Assembly (NCBI GenBank): GCA_965246855.1
Contig: CBDFFP010000006.1
Coordinates: forward strand, 248,001 to 312,000
Direction: 5' to 3'
DNA from: UBA1952 sp965246855
GTDB taxonomy: Bacteria; Bacteroidota; Bacteroidia; Chitinophagales; Chitinophagaceae
Length of the DNA: 64,000 nucleotides
Part shown: positions 24,701 through 32,556 of the stretch, in pieces
Numbering within the stretch: the stretch's first letter is position 1
Layout: the number at the start of each line of letters is the position of its first letter
Program-made: the position numbers and the translations under genes
The notes under the pieces: model-generated
The model's input: the letters and a program-made list of their open reading frames with translations, nothing else
Database searches by the model: none
Told to the model about the DNA's origin: nothing

Positions 24701-25461
24701 TTATGAATGGCCATCCGCCGGAGAATGCGCCTGCGTATGGTTGTTTGTTTGTAATAGGTAAAGTCGGTGCCTCTGCGCACACGGAGCAGGAACAGAATTT
24801 TCTTGTAAACATCACCTTCTTCCCGGGGCACTTCCCCAGACGGGTCTTCGGCTACGCGGAGAATCTGCGCGATTTCCAGCAGCTTTGCCGGCATGGCTTC
24901 CGGGGAAAGAACAAAATCCACCACGCCCGCCCGCGCGGCACTTTGCGGCATTCCCTCAAATTGTGCCGACCCTTCATCCTGCGCAAACGTGATGCCCCCG
25001 GCGTCTTTGATGGCCTTCAGCCCCGCCGTGCCGTCAGACGCGGTGCCCGACAACACAATGCCGATGGCATGGGCCTGATGCACTTCCGCAAGCGAGGAAA
25101 AGAACAGGTCAATAGGCAGGTGCGGGGAAGTCTTTTCCGGGCGGGGACTTAGCTCCAGCACGCCATCGTTGGCCACCAGCATCTTGTTGCTCGGGATGAT
25201 GTAAATATGGTTCGGCTCTACCTTTATCTCATCCGTGATTTCCACCACAGGTAGCTTAGTCTCTTTTTGGAGCAGCTCGGGCAGGATGCTTTCGTGGCTG
25301 GCGGCAAGGTGTTGCACCAACACATAGGCCATGCCGGAGTCGGGCGGGATGGCCCGCAGGAAAGCGGTAAAAGCCGCCAGCCCACCGGCAGAAGCGCCGA
25401 TGCCTACGACCGGAAATGCGTTGTCAGAAAGAATCTTTGTGCGGTCTTCATTAGAACCCAT
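21712..25461 (-). CDS. CheB-CheR-PAS-histidine kinase fusion protein
   Basis: A 1249-residue soluble fusion. Residues 15-205: CheB methylesterase with GIGASAGG (Ser24), VLVQHLAASH and TASDGTAGL supplying the Ser-His-Asp triad, without the usual receiver domain. About 215-490: CheR methyltransferase (TTIRRRILRRMAIH, SAM-binding VAACSTGEEAYSIAM). About 640-735: long coiled coil with repeated NEEL/SAEEL-type heptads. About 740-980: two PAS domains (second: ITGADAEGNVHYFNKAWLDY). About 1010-1249: HisKA with phospho-acceptor His in YVSSHDLQEPLRK, and HATPase with NALKFSR, DNGIGFEPE and GTGIGLAIVKKI. Such proteins are widespread, not tied to chemotaxis gene clusters, and probably couple methylation-type adaptation to phosphorelay. 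No receiver is fused; the orphan regulator at 13818 is one candidate partner. Confidence 0.95.
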   Translation of the reverse strand: MGSNEDRTKILSDNAFPVVGIGASAGGLAAFTAFLRAIPPDSGMAYVLVQHLAASHESILPELLQKETKLPVVEITDEIKVEPNHIYIIPSNKMLVANDGVLELSPRPEKTSPHLPIDLFFSSLAEVHQAHAIGIVLSGTASDGTAGLKAIKDAGGITFAQDEGSAQFEGMPQSAARAGVVDFVLSPEAMPAKLLEIAQILRVAEDPSGEVPREEGDVYKKILFLLRVRRGTDFTYYKQTTIRRRILRRMAIHKDIDPAAYLTYLQHSPDEQDALYQDFLIPVTGFFRDAQVFDALCTTVFPQLLEGKLPHEPIRIWVAACSTGEEAYSIAMCLKEYLGDRPDKVQIFATDISELAIDKARRASYSKSEVAGVSPERLAAFFTESGGRYRVRKSLRDLCVFASHNFLKDPPSGKIDFVSCRNVLIYLEPYLQKRALTTFHYALNPKGSLLLGKSETCSSVPDLFAVAGKSDKLFTRKDVPAKFLYASNGPDDQRLRDVKLIPQSLNMETDFQRAADDILLTQYIPASVVVNEAMDIVHFRGDFNIYLSQASGTPTHNLLKMARPGLAFELRSILHKAKKEGLPVVKESIPMEAGGIRSLIRIEAVPLPNMAEPHYLILFSEMSLPVLEHRTTPSAPGTRKNEAERHVLHLEAELAQARENMRSITEEQEAANEELQSANEELLSSSEEMQSLNEELETSKEELQSTNEELTILNQELRSLNEQVTAARNYAESVVATIHHPLLVLDRNLRVKSANDAFYNAFQVTRRGTEGVLVYDLGNRQWNIPALRTLLEEILPDKSAFTDFEVTHNFTDMGERVMLLSALEIKKEALEEHLILLTIQDITEQRKAVDVLRASEAAFRQIADTLPAKITGADAEGNVHYFNKAWLDYTGLRIEELQNGGWAKTMHPDSLAEVQNGWAEAVRKGNNFEMEIQVLNDKGEYRWHLSRATPVRGDGGKVIKWVGATTEIQTQQEQKQVLQQAVTERTAELQEATDSLLKKNEELVRMNHELESFTYVSSHDLQEPLRKIQTFCAMLREKETAALTEQGKTIFRRVESAASRMQTLIKDLLAYSHANRSVQERKKTNLNEIVTEVMSDLEDDILEKKATIDLHDLCVANINAFQFRQVVQNLFTNALKFSRPDVPPHIVIRCAVASGAQLRAGAPALPAAEALVADQIYCSIDFSDNGIGFEPEYSEKMFDVFQRLHTREQYAGTGIGLAIVKKIVEQHGGFISASSGAGQGARFRMFLPA

Positions 25462-25712
25462 GGTTTGTCAAAATACCTTTTAAAAAAAACCGTATGGGCC
25501 ATTCAGGATATCCGCTAAAGTACCAGTTTTACCGGAACCAATACCGTGCCCCGTTGCTGTTTGTATCCAGAGGCCGCTATCTGGTTTCTGTGGAGGTAAA
25601 ACAGTGCTGACCGGTATAAACCGTTTTTCGTGCAACGCTTATCCCGTTGCTTGTCAGGTCTTCCTTTCCCGCAAAAGCTTCGCTGCATAGGAGGCAGTTA
25701 AAGGGGGGCTAA

Positions 25713-25804
25713 GAGCCTATCCCAAAGATAAAGGGTTGTGTAGAAGGGGGATGACAAAAGATTACCTGCAAACACACCTCGCTAACCATTTTTGGGATAG
25801 GGCC
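25713..25804. repeat. Small element with terminal inverted repeats (MITE-like)
   Basis: GAGCCTATCCCAAA at 25713-25726 and TTTGGGATAGGGCC at 25791-25804 are inverted with 12 of 14 matching positions, bounding a non-coding 92-bp segment. Sequence of this type resembles insertion-sequence ends, but no transposase is present. The 42-bp array starts at the next base. Confidence 0.5.
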
Positions 25805-26003
25805 TAACTCCCTCCCCGGAAACGCGAGCGAGGCAGTTAGGGGGTCTAACTCTCTCCCCGGAAACGCGAGCGAGGTAGTTAGGGGGTCTAACTCCCTTCC
25901 CGGAAACGCGAGCGAGGTAGTTAGGGGGTCTAACTCCCTTCCCCGAAACGCGAGCGAGGTAGTTAGGGGGTCTAACTTCCTTCCCCGAAACGCGAGCGAG
26001 GTC
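25805..26003. repeat. 42-bp tandem repeat array D (4.7 units)
   Basis: Contiguous units start with TAACTCCCTTCCCCGAAACG and end AGTTAGGGGGTC, with a 42-bp period and small variations. GTTAGGGGGTCTAAC across each junction is a near-palindrome, so each boundary can fold. It lies between the CheB/CheR kinase start and the terC stop, and merges at its right end with the sorting-domain fragment. Confidence 0.9.
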
Positions 26004-26099
26004 ATTCAGGTCTATCTCCGTTTGCGCGTTGTGCATTTCCACTTCCTTCACCGCCGCACCCGTCAAGGTCGTTATCTGCACGGTAGCCGATTGGGGTGC
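26001..26099 (-). pseudogene. Decayed T9SS sorting-domain fragment
   Basis: Reading the minus strand from about 26099 gives PQSATVQITTLTGAAVKEVE and then MHNAQTEIDLN, nearly the same as the sorting domains of the proteins at 44152 (TLTGAAMKEVEMKDAQTEID) and 50099. The expected continuation (ASGVYLLRYKD...) is missing and replaced by the 42-bp array. No body of the original protein remains upstream. Confidence 0.8.
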
Positions 26100-26150
26100 A
26101 GGAAAAAGCCCGTCTGCACAAACCTGATATTTATGGTTGGAAGTTGCAAG

Positions 26151-27110
26151 CTACTCTTCTCTGCTTCGGACTTGTCTTTTGGGAATGTTCAGGAATCGCG
26201 AGGTAAGAATAGGAATAAGGAAAACAGAAATGGTGAGAACAGAAGTGAGTATGTCGGCTACGTGGCTTGCCAGGAAGATGCTTAGCGGACTCTCCGGGTA
26301 ATAATGTTCATAGAGAGACATTAGGAGTTTTATTCCCAGAATAGCAATGACGATAAAGGCAGCCGTTTCCAAAAACGTATAGATTCCCATCAGCTTCACG
26401 AATGCCTGCGCCACGAAACGCATCGCCAGTATGCCAATAAAAACGCCTATACACACCAGAACGTATTTTAAAGGCTCCGGGAACTTATCCACAAAGGCCA
26501 CTGCGGCGAAGATATTGTCTATGGAGAAGGCCATATCCATAATCTCTACAAGGATTACCGTGGCCCAGAAGTTCCCGATTTTGCCTGTAAAGAACTGATA
26601 GATGGCGTTCTCCGATTTGCCGGATTCCTCCTCTTCAGACTCCTTTTTTGTACTGATTAAGGCATAGACAAAATAAAGCAGAGCAAGACTGATAAGCCCC
26701 CGTAATACCCAAAGGGCAGTTATGTTTACGGTTCCATCGTCCTGAACCAATCCTAAAATGACCAGAAGGGAGGCTATTTTGAACAGTTTGCTGCCCCGTT
26801 CGCCGTAGCCCAATTTATCTTTAAACTGATCGGCACAAAGCCAAAGCAAATACATGCCGCCCAAGGGCTTCAGCCACCAAAAGCCAATCAGGAAGGCGGC
26901 AAAAATCATGGCCAGTCCCCGGAAGATGTAAGCGCCCCAAATGCCATAGCGGAGTGCCTGATTGCGCTTTTTTACATCCAGGTCCATCACCATCGTTGCC
27001 AGTACAGCCGCGTTATCTACAGACAAGAGGCTCTCAATAACAATGAGATTAAAAATGACGCCCAGACTTACCCAGGGCTTGTCGGCAAACTGCTGAAGAA
27101 TTTCGTTCAT
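26151..27110 (-). CDS. terC: TerC family integral membrane protein
   Basis: A 319-residue membrane protein with about eight to nine helices and the family's acidic membrane motifs: LIVIESLLSVDNAAVLATMV near the N-terminus and VEIMDMAFSIDNIFAAVAFV in the second half, an internal repeat. TerC proteins are linked to tellurite resistance and, in recent studies of relatives, to manganese export and metallation of exported enzymes. It is the last gene of the 14-gene Ter operon and gives it a membrane component. A polar, charged loop (about 155-175, SEEEESGKSEN) separates the halves. Confidence 0.92.
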   Translation of the reverse strand: MNEILQQFADKPWVSLGVIFNLIVIESLLSVDNAAVLATMVMDLDVKKRNQALRYGIWGAYIFRGLAMIFAAFLIGFWWLKPLGGMYLLWLCADQFKDKLGYGERGSKLFKIASLLVILGLVQDDGTVNITALWVLRGLISLALLYFVYALISTKKESEEEESGKSENAIYQFFTGKIGNFWATVILVEIMDMAFSIDNIFAAVAFVDKFPEPLKYVLVCIGVFIGILAMRFVAQAFVKLMGIYTFLETAAFIVIAILGIKLLMSLYEHYYPESPLSIFLASHVADILTSVLTISVFLIPILTSRFLNIPKRQVRSREE

Positions 27111-27172
27111 GAAATTTGAGAGGCTAAGAGAGAAGATTTAATTTTTTCAGGAAGGCGATGCTAAGCGTGAAG

Positions 27173-28681
27173 TTATACGTTGGCCAGGGTAACGATAACG
27201 ATTCTGCCGCCTTCCTCTCTGGAAAGCAACAACTTTTTACCGTTGGTTAAGGCTACTGTGCCGTCAATAGGAACTTCTTTGTCCTCCGTCAGGTCTTTTA
27301 GGGAGTCCAGTTTCTGATTCACCAGCAGCCATTGACCACTATGAAACGTGAAGTAGCCCATCGGCGTTTTTTGTGCTGCCGTCAACCTTTCGTTGCGGAT
27401 AACATTCCGGTTGACGTGCCAGGGGAAAATATATTGGTTATTATAGACCATCAGCCGGTGGTTTTCGGGCTTCCATACACCGGGCTTTGCCTGGAAATAC
27501 AAATCCAGCACAGGCAAGCTGCCTTTGTGGGGCGTGCCGCAGAAAGGACAACGTGGTGATTTGGAATTATCAAATACATACCATTTTTGCCGACAGGCAG
27601 CGTTGCTGCAGGGCTGCATCAAATCTGTTGTTTTCAGCAGGGCCTCTTCCCATTCGTTGGCCGTGGGCCTGTTCATTGGCTGGTGAAGGCCATCTATAAA
27701 TGCCTTGTCGAAAAGCGCCTTTAAATAAGGGCCGGTAAGAGCATAAGGCAATTTGGTTACATCGGCCCACGGAAGATCTTTCGGGTTTACCTGCTTTAAG
27801 TCGGGGCGATTGCTCCTATCTGTTGGATGCTCGATAAACAAAGCCTTTTCTCCCATAGAAAGCAAATCATCTTTCTCGGTGTCCAAGTCATGAACTTTTC
27901 CGCCTTTTAGCGGGTGCCGGTAGAGCAGATACATGTAAATCATCACGGCCAGCGCATGAAGATCCGTAAGCCGGTTGGGCAATTTCCGGTTTGGGTCGGT
28001 AATGTTGAGGTGCTTTGTCTCCAGGACTTCGGGCGCAATAAAGTCTGCTGTTCCAATAACATCGGGTGGAAACAGCCCCGGAACCACCAATCCATCTATA
28101 TCAATGATGGCTGCCGATTTACTTACCGGATCTACCAAAACGTTTTTGTAAGATAAATCTGAATGTGCCAATCCTGCGGCGTGGAGGCGTTTTACGCCCC
28201 GCGCAATGTTCACGCATATCTGAAAATAGCTTAGCCAGTTACCCAACTCACTATCGTCCAGACGCAAGGCAAAATCTTTGTTTCTGAATTTAGGCGACGC
28301 AAACCACTTTCCTTCTTTTTCTTTTCCTTTAATGAGATCACTGGTCGCATAACCTTTCTTAAAAAAGAAATTCTGATTATAAACCGGTACTATCAGGCCC
28401 ACTTTCTTGCCGTCTTCCACCATGTCGGTAGGCCAACAGTAAAGCTGTTTGTAATAATCTCCGCCCTCACGCAGAAAAAAGCTTTCAAAATACTGCGTTA
28501 CGATTTTTTTCAGTCGCTCTTTGGAGTTGAAATCCTGCGGGTCGCGGTAGAAGGCAACCACATAAGTTTTATCCGGGCTGAAATACACGTCCTTCATCCC
28601 GCCGCGCATCGGCTCGCCGTTGTCTACATATTGGTACACCCTGCTTTTGTCAAGACCTGATGCTATAGTCTTTATATTCAT
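27173..28681 (-). CDS. Ter-associated protein-kinase-like protein with zinc ribbon
   Basis: A 502-residue kinase-fold protein. Residues about 25-330: glycine-loop-like MRGGMKDVYFSPDKTYVVAF, catalytic loop LAHSDLSYKNVLVDP (HSD in place of HRD, Asn kept) and IDIDG in place of DFG, then an APE-like IAPEVLETKHL. The usual Lys of VAxK is not evident (VVAFYRD), so ATP binding may be atypical. About 355-390: a zinc ribbon with four Cys (CSNAACRQKW ... CPFCGTPH). The last 100 residues form an FHA-like beta domain. Together with the adjacent PP2C and VWA proteins it forms the TerY-phosphatase-kinase triad known from Ter systems, a reversible-phosphorylation switch. The 12-bp gap to the PP2C gene implies co-translation. 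Confidence 0.82.
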   Translation of the reverse strand: MNIKTIASGLDKSRVYQYVDNGEPMRGGMKDVYFSPDKTYVVAFYRDPQDFNSKERLKKIVTQYFESFFLREGGDYYKQLYCWPTDMVEDGKKVGLIVPVYNQNFFFKKGYATSDLIKGKEKEGKWFASPKFRNKDFALRLDDSELGNWLSYFQICVNIARGVKRLHAAGLAHSDLSYKNVLVDPVSKSAAIIDIDGLVVPGLFPPDVIGTADFIAPEVLETKHLNITDPNRKLPNRLTDLHALAVMIYMYLLYRHPLKGGKVHDLDTEKDDLLSMGEKALFIEHPTDRSNRPDLKQVNPKDLPWADVTKLPYALTGPYLKALFDKAFIDGLHQPMNRPTANEWEEALLKTTDLMQPCSNAACRQKWYVFDNSKSPRCPFCGTPHKGSLPVLDLYFQAKPGVWKPENHRLMVYNNQYIFPWHVNRNVIRNERLTAAQKTPMGYFTFHSGQWLLVNQKLDSLKDLTEDKEVPIDGTVALTNGKKLLLSREEGGRIVIVTLANV

Positions 28682-28693
28682 GCCGTTGCGCTT

Positions 28694-30091
28694 TTAGTAA
28701 ACAATAACCAAGGTACGGTCATCATGATTGCCGGGACTCCAAAAGTCCATCCATTGTGCCAATTGGGTTGCGACGTCTGGGTTGTCCGCCGTGAGTGTCA
28801 CCTTTACTTCGTCTTCGTTATGGCCGCTTAAGTCGGCAAAAAAAGACTGCCATTGTTCCGGCATTTCGAGGTACGCTTCCACACCAAATTTCGGATCGTA
28901 GATACCATCTGTCATCATTACCAAGTAACCGAAATCGGACATGACCTGAAAACCGAAACGGGCAGAAAAGAGGGGACTCTGAAAAATATCCGGCATGGTT
29001 ATGAACCGGGTTCCGCCACCGTATTCACCCACGTCCAGTTTGTTCATCAAATTCACTTGGGTGAGATCTTTGCTTAAAACGACAATCGGGCAATCGCCCA
29101 CGCCGAAGCTGAGCAAGGCATAACCAAAAGGATATTTCTTGAGAAGCGTGAAGATAAGCGTGGTGTGAAAATCCCGGATATCGGCTCCATGAAGCACGGC
29201 GGCTTCCTCCAGTTTTTTATGAACCGTAAGTGCCGCCCCACCGATATTTTGGTATAAAGCCTGCTGAAGGGCTGTTTTGGACTGTTCGTCCGGCTGACTG
29301 TTGTAGGTAGTAATCAGCGTATCGAAAAGGGCAAAATTTTCGGCAGCACGTACTGTGGAAAAATATTCTATCACGGTTTGGCAGGCAAGTCTGGAGCCTT
29401 CGCGGGCCAGCCGGGCACTTCCGGCGCCGTCTGCCACGGCAATTACGCTCCAGTCATTTTCAACGGAGCAACAGGCAAAATCATCATCGCGGAAGCTGCC
29501 GACATTGGCATGTGCTCTTCCACGCTTTGAAACAGCTACCAAATGCTTTTCTCCCAAAGGAGCCGTCAGCTGCGCTGTATCTTCTTTCCAAAAGAGTTCT
29601 TCTCGGTTGCTTTCCAAATCCTTCCACAATGTTTTGGGGTCGGGATTGACAATGAACGGGATAGTCTTTTCATGTAGTGTTTCATCTGCTCCAAGCTTAA
29701 AGGCCAGACAGATTTTAAAATCGCCGCTTTCTTTCGGCGTGCCGTTAATGGTATGCGTGCTGCTGTCGTATTGCAAACCTGTTCTTTCCAGGTCCGGAAA
29801 TGAAATCTCCTTTACATCCTGCCAGCCAAGGGCTTCAAAATCCAAAAACGTGCTATAAGGCGTGCCAACCTTTGCATTGGGAATGGTAAACGGTTGTTCT
29901 TTTAAAGCGATTAAGCGACTGTGCAAGCTCCATTTGTTCATGAGTGTCCGTTGATGGGCGAAAATTTCTGTAGTCATCAAAGCGACGTCTTCTATAGCCG
30001 CAAACTGTTCAAACGCAGCCCGCTTATCCGGCGTGATTTCTACGCCGTTTTTTATCAGTAGCCTTTCAAGCCAGGCAGTCGTTTCGTCCAT
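28694..30091 (-). CDS. Ter-associated PP2C-type protein phosphatase
   Basis: A 465-residue protein. About 60-160: an Ig-like (He_PIG-type) domain, seen from FTIPNAKVGTPYSTFLDFEA and YDSSTHTINGTPKESGDFKI. About 185-465: PP2C Ser/Thr phosphatase with metal ligands in GSFRDDDFACC, VIAVADGAGSARLAREGSRL and MMTDGIYDP. It probably reverses phosphorylation by the neighbouring kinase. Gap of 2 bp to the preceding VWA gene. No signal peptide, so cytoplasmic. Confidence 0.88.
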   Translation of the reverse strand: MDETTAWLERLLIKNGVEITPDKRAAFEQFAAIEDVALMTTEIFAHQRTLMNKWSLHSRLIALKEQPFTIPNAKVGTPYSTFLDFEALGWQDVKEISFPDLERTGLQYDSSTHTINGTPKESGDFKICLAFKLGADETLHEKTIPFIVNPDPKTLWKDLESNREELFWKEDTAQLTAPLGEKHLVAVSKRGRAHANVGSFRDDDFACCSVENDWSVIAVADGAGSARLAREGSRLACQTVIEYFSTVRAAENFALFDTLITTYNSQPDEQSKTALQQALYQNIGGAALTVHKKLEEAAVLHGADIRDFHTTLIFTLLKKYPFGYALLSFGVGDCPIVVLSKDLTQVNLMNKLDVGEYGGGTRFITMPDIFQSPLFSARFGFQVMSDFGYLVMMTDGIYDPKFGVEAYLEMPEQWQSFFADLSGHNEDEVKVTLTADNPDVATQLAQWMDFWSPGNHDDRTLVIVY

Positions 30092-30093
30092 GG

Positions 30094-31146
30094 TTATCCC
30101 TGTGTCCGGTTTACGTCAAAACCTCCTTCGCCAAATCCATATCTCCCTTCCTTTCCACACCAGGGACAAGTGCCAACGCCTTCTTCATCAAGGCAGTGAA
30201 TACCGCCACAGGCACACATGGCAAATCCAATCTGGTCTCCGCAACAAGGGCAGGTAGGTGCGCCAATAAGTTCCTCACTGTTAATCCGGAAAGGCGCGGC
30301 GCCGGAATCCGAAAGCTCAAAATAAGTTTGTTCTACCGGAAACGCCCCTACCAATCTGTATGCCCGGGTGTCAAGCCCCAGTTCGGCAAATTCAGAGCCG
30401 CGAATGTCCTTGCGGTATTTTATAAGGTACGGGCGACTGTTGTGTTGGCATTTCGCAATCAGCACGGCAAAGTTTGAGTCCACAACTTGACTTCTGGGAG
30501 CAGGCTTTGAAAGGTCAATTTTGGAAACAACGTCTTCCTTCATCGGTGCCATTTCGAAACCACTCCCGCTGGTAGCGACGCTCTGGCTGCTGGTCTTTAT
30601 AGAGTCTGTTACCCACTTAAAGAATTGCCGGTATGCCGCCTCGTTTGCATCTTGGAAAAGCAGCACATTCTCCGTCAATTGCCGGAGGAGATGCGCATCG
30701 GTATCTGTGCCAAAAGACACGGCGATGAGGTTTGTTTTTTGCTGCCATTGCGCTTTCCATTCTGCTATTACCGCCTGGGCATCATCCGTAGGCACTCCAT
30801 CTGTAAATAAGAACACAATAGGCTTCCAATCGCCTTTCTGCTGATAGGTGGTTGTTACAATGTTATCCCGCAGTTCATACATCAGGTGGCCCAATCCATT
30901 GCTCAGGGAAGTGCCGCCACCAATCGGAAAACGCGGCGGATAAAAGTTGATAATCTCCTGCAGCGGAACCAGCGTTTTAGCCTCACCTGCAAAAACCACA
31001 ATGGAAATCCAAACGGTTTCAATGGCATAAGGATCCGACTTCAACGCCTGAATAATGGTCGCCAGTCCTTCTTCTACCTGGCGGACAGGCTCTCCAACCA
31101 TAGATTCAGAAACATCAATCAGGAAGTAAACAGGAAGCCTTCTCAT
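30094..31146 (-). CDS. terY: TerY-type VWA protein with C-terminal zinc ribbon
   Basis: A 350-residue protein. Residues 1-200: von Willebrand factor A domain with the MIDAS motif DVSESMVGEPV at residue 11 and LFTDGVPTDD around 115. About 230-300: a linker beta region. About 290-340: a TerY-C type metal-binding domain with paired CxxC (PTCPCCGDQIGF, CACGGIHC, TCPWCGKEG). VWA proteins of this class act as metal-dependent scaffolds for the kinase and phosphatase. It starts the phosphorylation triad and follows two shorter VWA genes. Confidence 0.88.
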   Translation of the reverse strand: MRRLPVYFLIDVSESMVGEPVRQVEEGLATIIQALKSDPYAIETVWISIVVFAGEAKTLVPLQEIINFYPPRFPIGGGTSLSNGLGHLMYELRDNIVTTTYQQKGDWKPIVFLFTDGVPTDDAQAVIAEWKAQWQQKTNLIAVSFGTDTDAHLLRQLTENVLLFQDANEAAYRQFFKWVTDSIKTSSQSVATSGSGFEMAPMKEDVVSKIDLSKPAPRSQVVDSNFAVLIAKCQHNSRPYLIKYRKDIRGSEFAELGLDTRAYRLVGAFPVEQTYFELSDSGAAPFRINSEELIGAPTCPCCGDQIGFAMCACGGIHCLDEEGVGTCPWCGKEGRYGFGEGGFDVNRTQG

Positions 31147-31197
31147 AGGTAGGTGGGGATTTAAAGTGGCCCTTCAGGTTTGTGGATTGCGAGGTGT

Positions 31198-31833
31198 TCA
31201 GATGACGAGGATTACTTCCGGTGGCGGCGGTGGCAGCGTTATGCTTTCGCCCGTTCCCTGACTTTTACTGCCCTGCTCTATGGTATCGGACACCCACTTA
31301 AAAAAGGTTTTCAACGTACTGCTGTCGGCGGTATCCAGATGTACTACGTTATGGGTCAACTCCTGAAGGGAGCGATCATCCGCAAGGTGTCCGGCAGCAC
31401 AAGCAACAATGGCCCCGAAGTTCAGCGACTGAATTTTAGGAACCATCGTCCGGTAAAGCTGAATATCGGAGGGCTTTCCATCTGTAAACAAAAAGAAAAG
31501 CGGCTTCCAATCGCCCTTCTGATGCGCGCTGCTCTTCCGCACTTCTGTCCCTACTTTTTCGTACAGCACTTGGAGCCCCATTCCGGTATGCGTGGGGCCG
31601 CTTTGCGCACAGGTGATTTCCGGCAGTTGAAAACTCACCAGCTCTGTAAGCGGCACCAGCTCTTTCACTTCCCGGTCAAAAGTGATAATGCTCATCCACA
31701 AAGAATCCAGCGCCTGCGGGTCGGTACGCAACACATTGACCATACCGCTGAGGGCGTTGTTCAGCGCCTGTATCGGCTCGCCAAACATGGAGCCGGAAGT
31801 GTCCAACAAAAAGTAAACGGGAAGGCGTCTCAT
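31198..31833 (-). CDS. terY: TerY-type VWA protein (short)
   Basis: A 211-residue stand-alone VWA domain with MIDAS DTSGSMFGEPI at residue 11, LFTDGKPSDI near 100 and a proline-rich tail LPPPPPEVILVI. It has no zinc ribbon. The very similar next gene (31875) ends in the same type of tail, which may be a docking peptide for other Ter proteins; this is inference. Close spacing on both sides puts it in the operon. Confidence 0.88.
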   Translation of the reverse strand: MRRLPVYFLLDTSGSMFGEPIQALNNALSGMVNVLRTDPQALDSLWMSIITFDREVKELVPLTELVSFQLPEITCAQSGPTHTGMGLQVLYEKVGTEVRKSSAHQKGDWKPLFFLFTDGKPSDIQLYRTMVPKIQSLNFGAIVACAAGHLADDRSLQELTHNVVHLDTADSSTLKTFFKWVSDTIEQGSKSQGTGESITLPPPPPEVILVI

Positions 31834-31874
31834 AAAGGATTTGGCCGTCTGAATTCAGAATGGGAGTGTGTTTC

Positions 31875-32513
31875 TTAAACGACAATGTTGAGTTCGGAAG
31901 GGGGCGGTGGAAGCTCATTTAATCCGGTAACTTCTTTACCAGAATCTTCGATGCGGGTAGAGGAAATGCCGATAGAAGCAGACACCCACGTAAAAAACTT
32001 ACTGATGCTCTGCGTATCTGCGCTGTCCAGTTGCACCACATTACTTGTCAGTTGCTTCAGAATAGTCGTATCTGCCTTGTGGCCGGCGGCGCAAGCCACA
32101 ACCAGCGCCGTTTTTCGCCTTTGCAATTCTGCCAGGCCGCTTTTCCAATCGTCGGTGGGCGTGCCGTCGGTCATGATAAAGACCAGGGGTTTCCAATCGC
32201 CTTTTTGTGTCGGGGTGGTCTTCGCCACTTCGCTATCTATGCATTGGCTTACGAGCTTTAATGCTTCTCCAAAAGCAGTGGTGCCGGTTGCCTTAAGCTC
32301 CACCATCTGAAACGAAGAAAGGTCTGTAAGCGGAACTACTTGCTTTGCGTTGCTGTCGAAGGTGATGATGCTGATGTAAGCCGTTTCAATCGCCTGCGGA
32401 TTGGTGCGCAAAGAAGCAATCATCAGCTGCACACCGTTTTTCACCGCTTCAATCGGTTCGCCACTCATAGAGCCGGAAGTATCCAGCAGCAGGTACACAG
32501 GAAGTCTTCTCAT
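31875..32513 (-). CDS. terY: TerY-type VWA protein (short)
   Basis: A 212-residue VWA domain, paralogue of the previous gene: MIDAS DTSGSMSGEPI at residue 11, VFIMTDGTPTDD near 105 and tail ELPPPPSELNIVV. The two paralogues plus the zinc-ribbon one make three VWA proteins in a row. Cytoplasmic, no signal. Confidence 0.88.
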   Translation of the reverse strand: MRRLPVYLLLDTSGSMSGEPIEAVKNGVQLMIASLRTNPQAIETAYISIITFDSNAKQVVPLTDLSSFQMVELKATGTTAFGEALKLVSQCIDSEVAKTTPTQKGDWKPLVFIMTDGTPTDDWKSGLAELQRRKTALVVACAAGHKADTTILKQLTSNVVQLDSADTQSISKFFTWVSASIGISSTRIEDSGKEVTGLNELPPPPSELNIVV

Positions 32514-32556
32514 GAAGGTCTTTTTTAGGGCTTAGGGAGGATTAAAAGAGGGCTGG

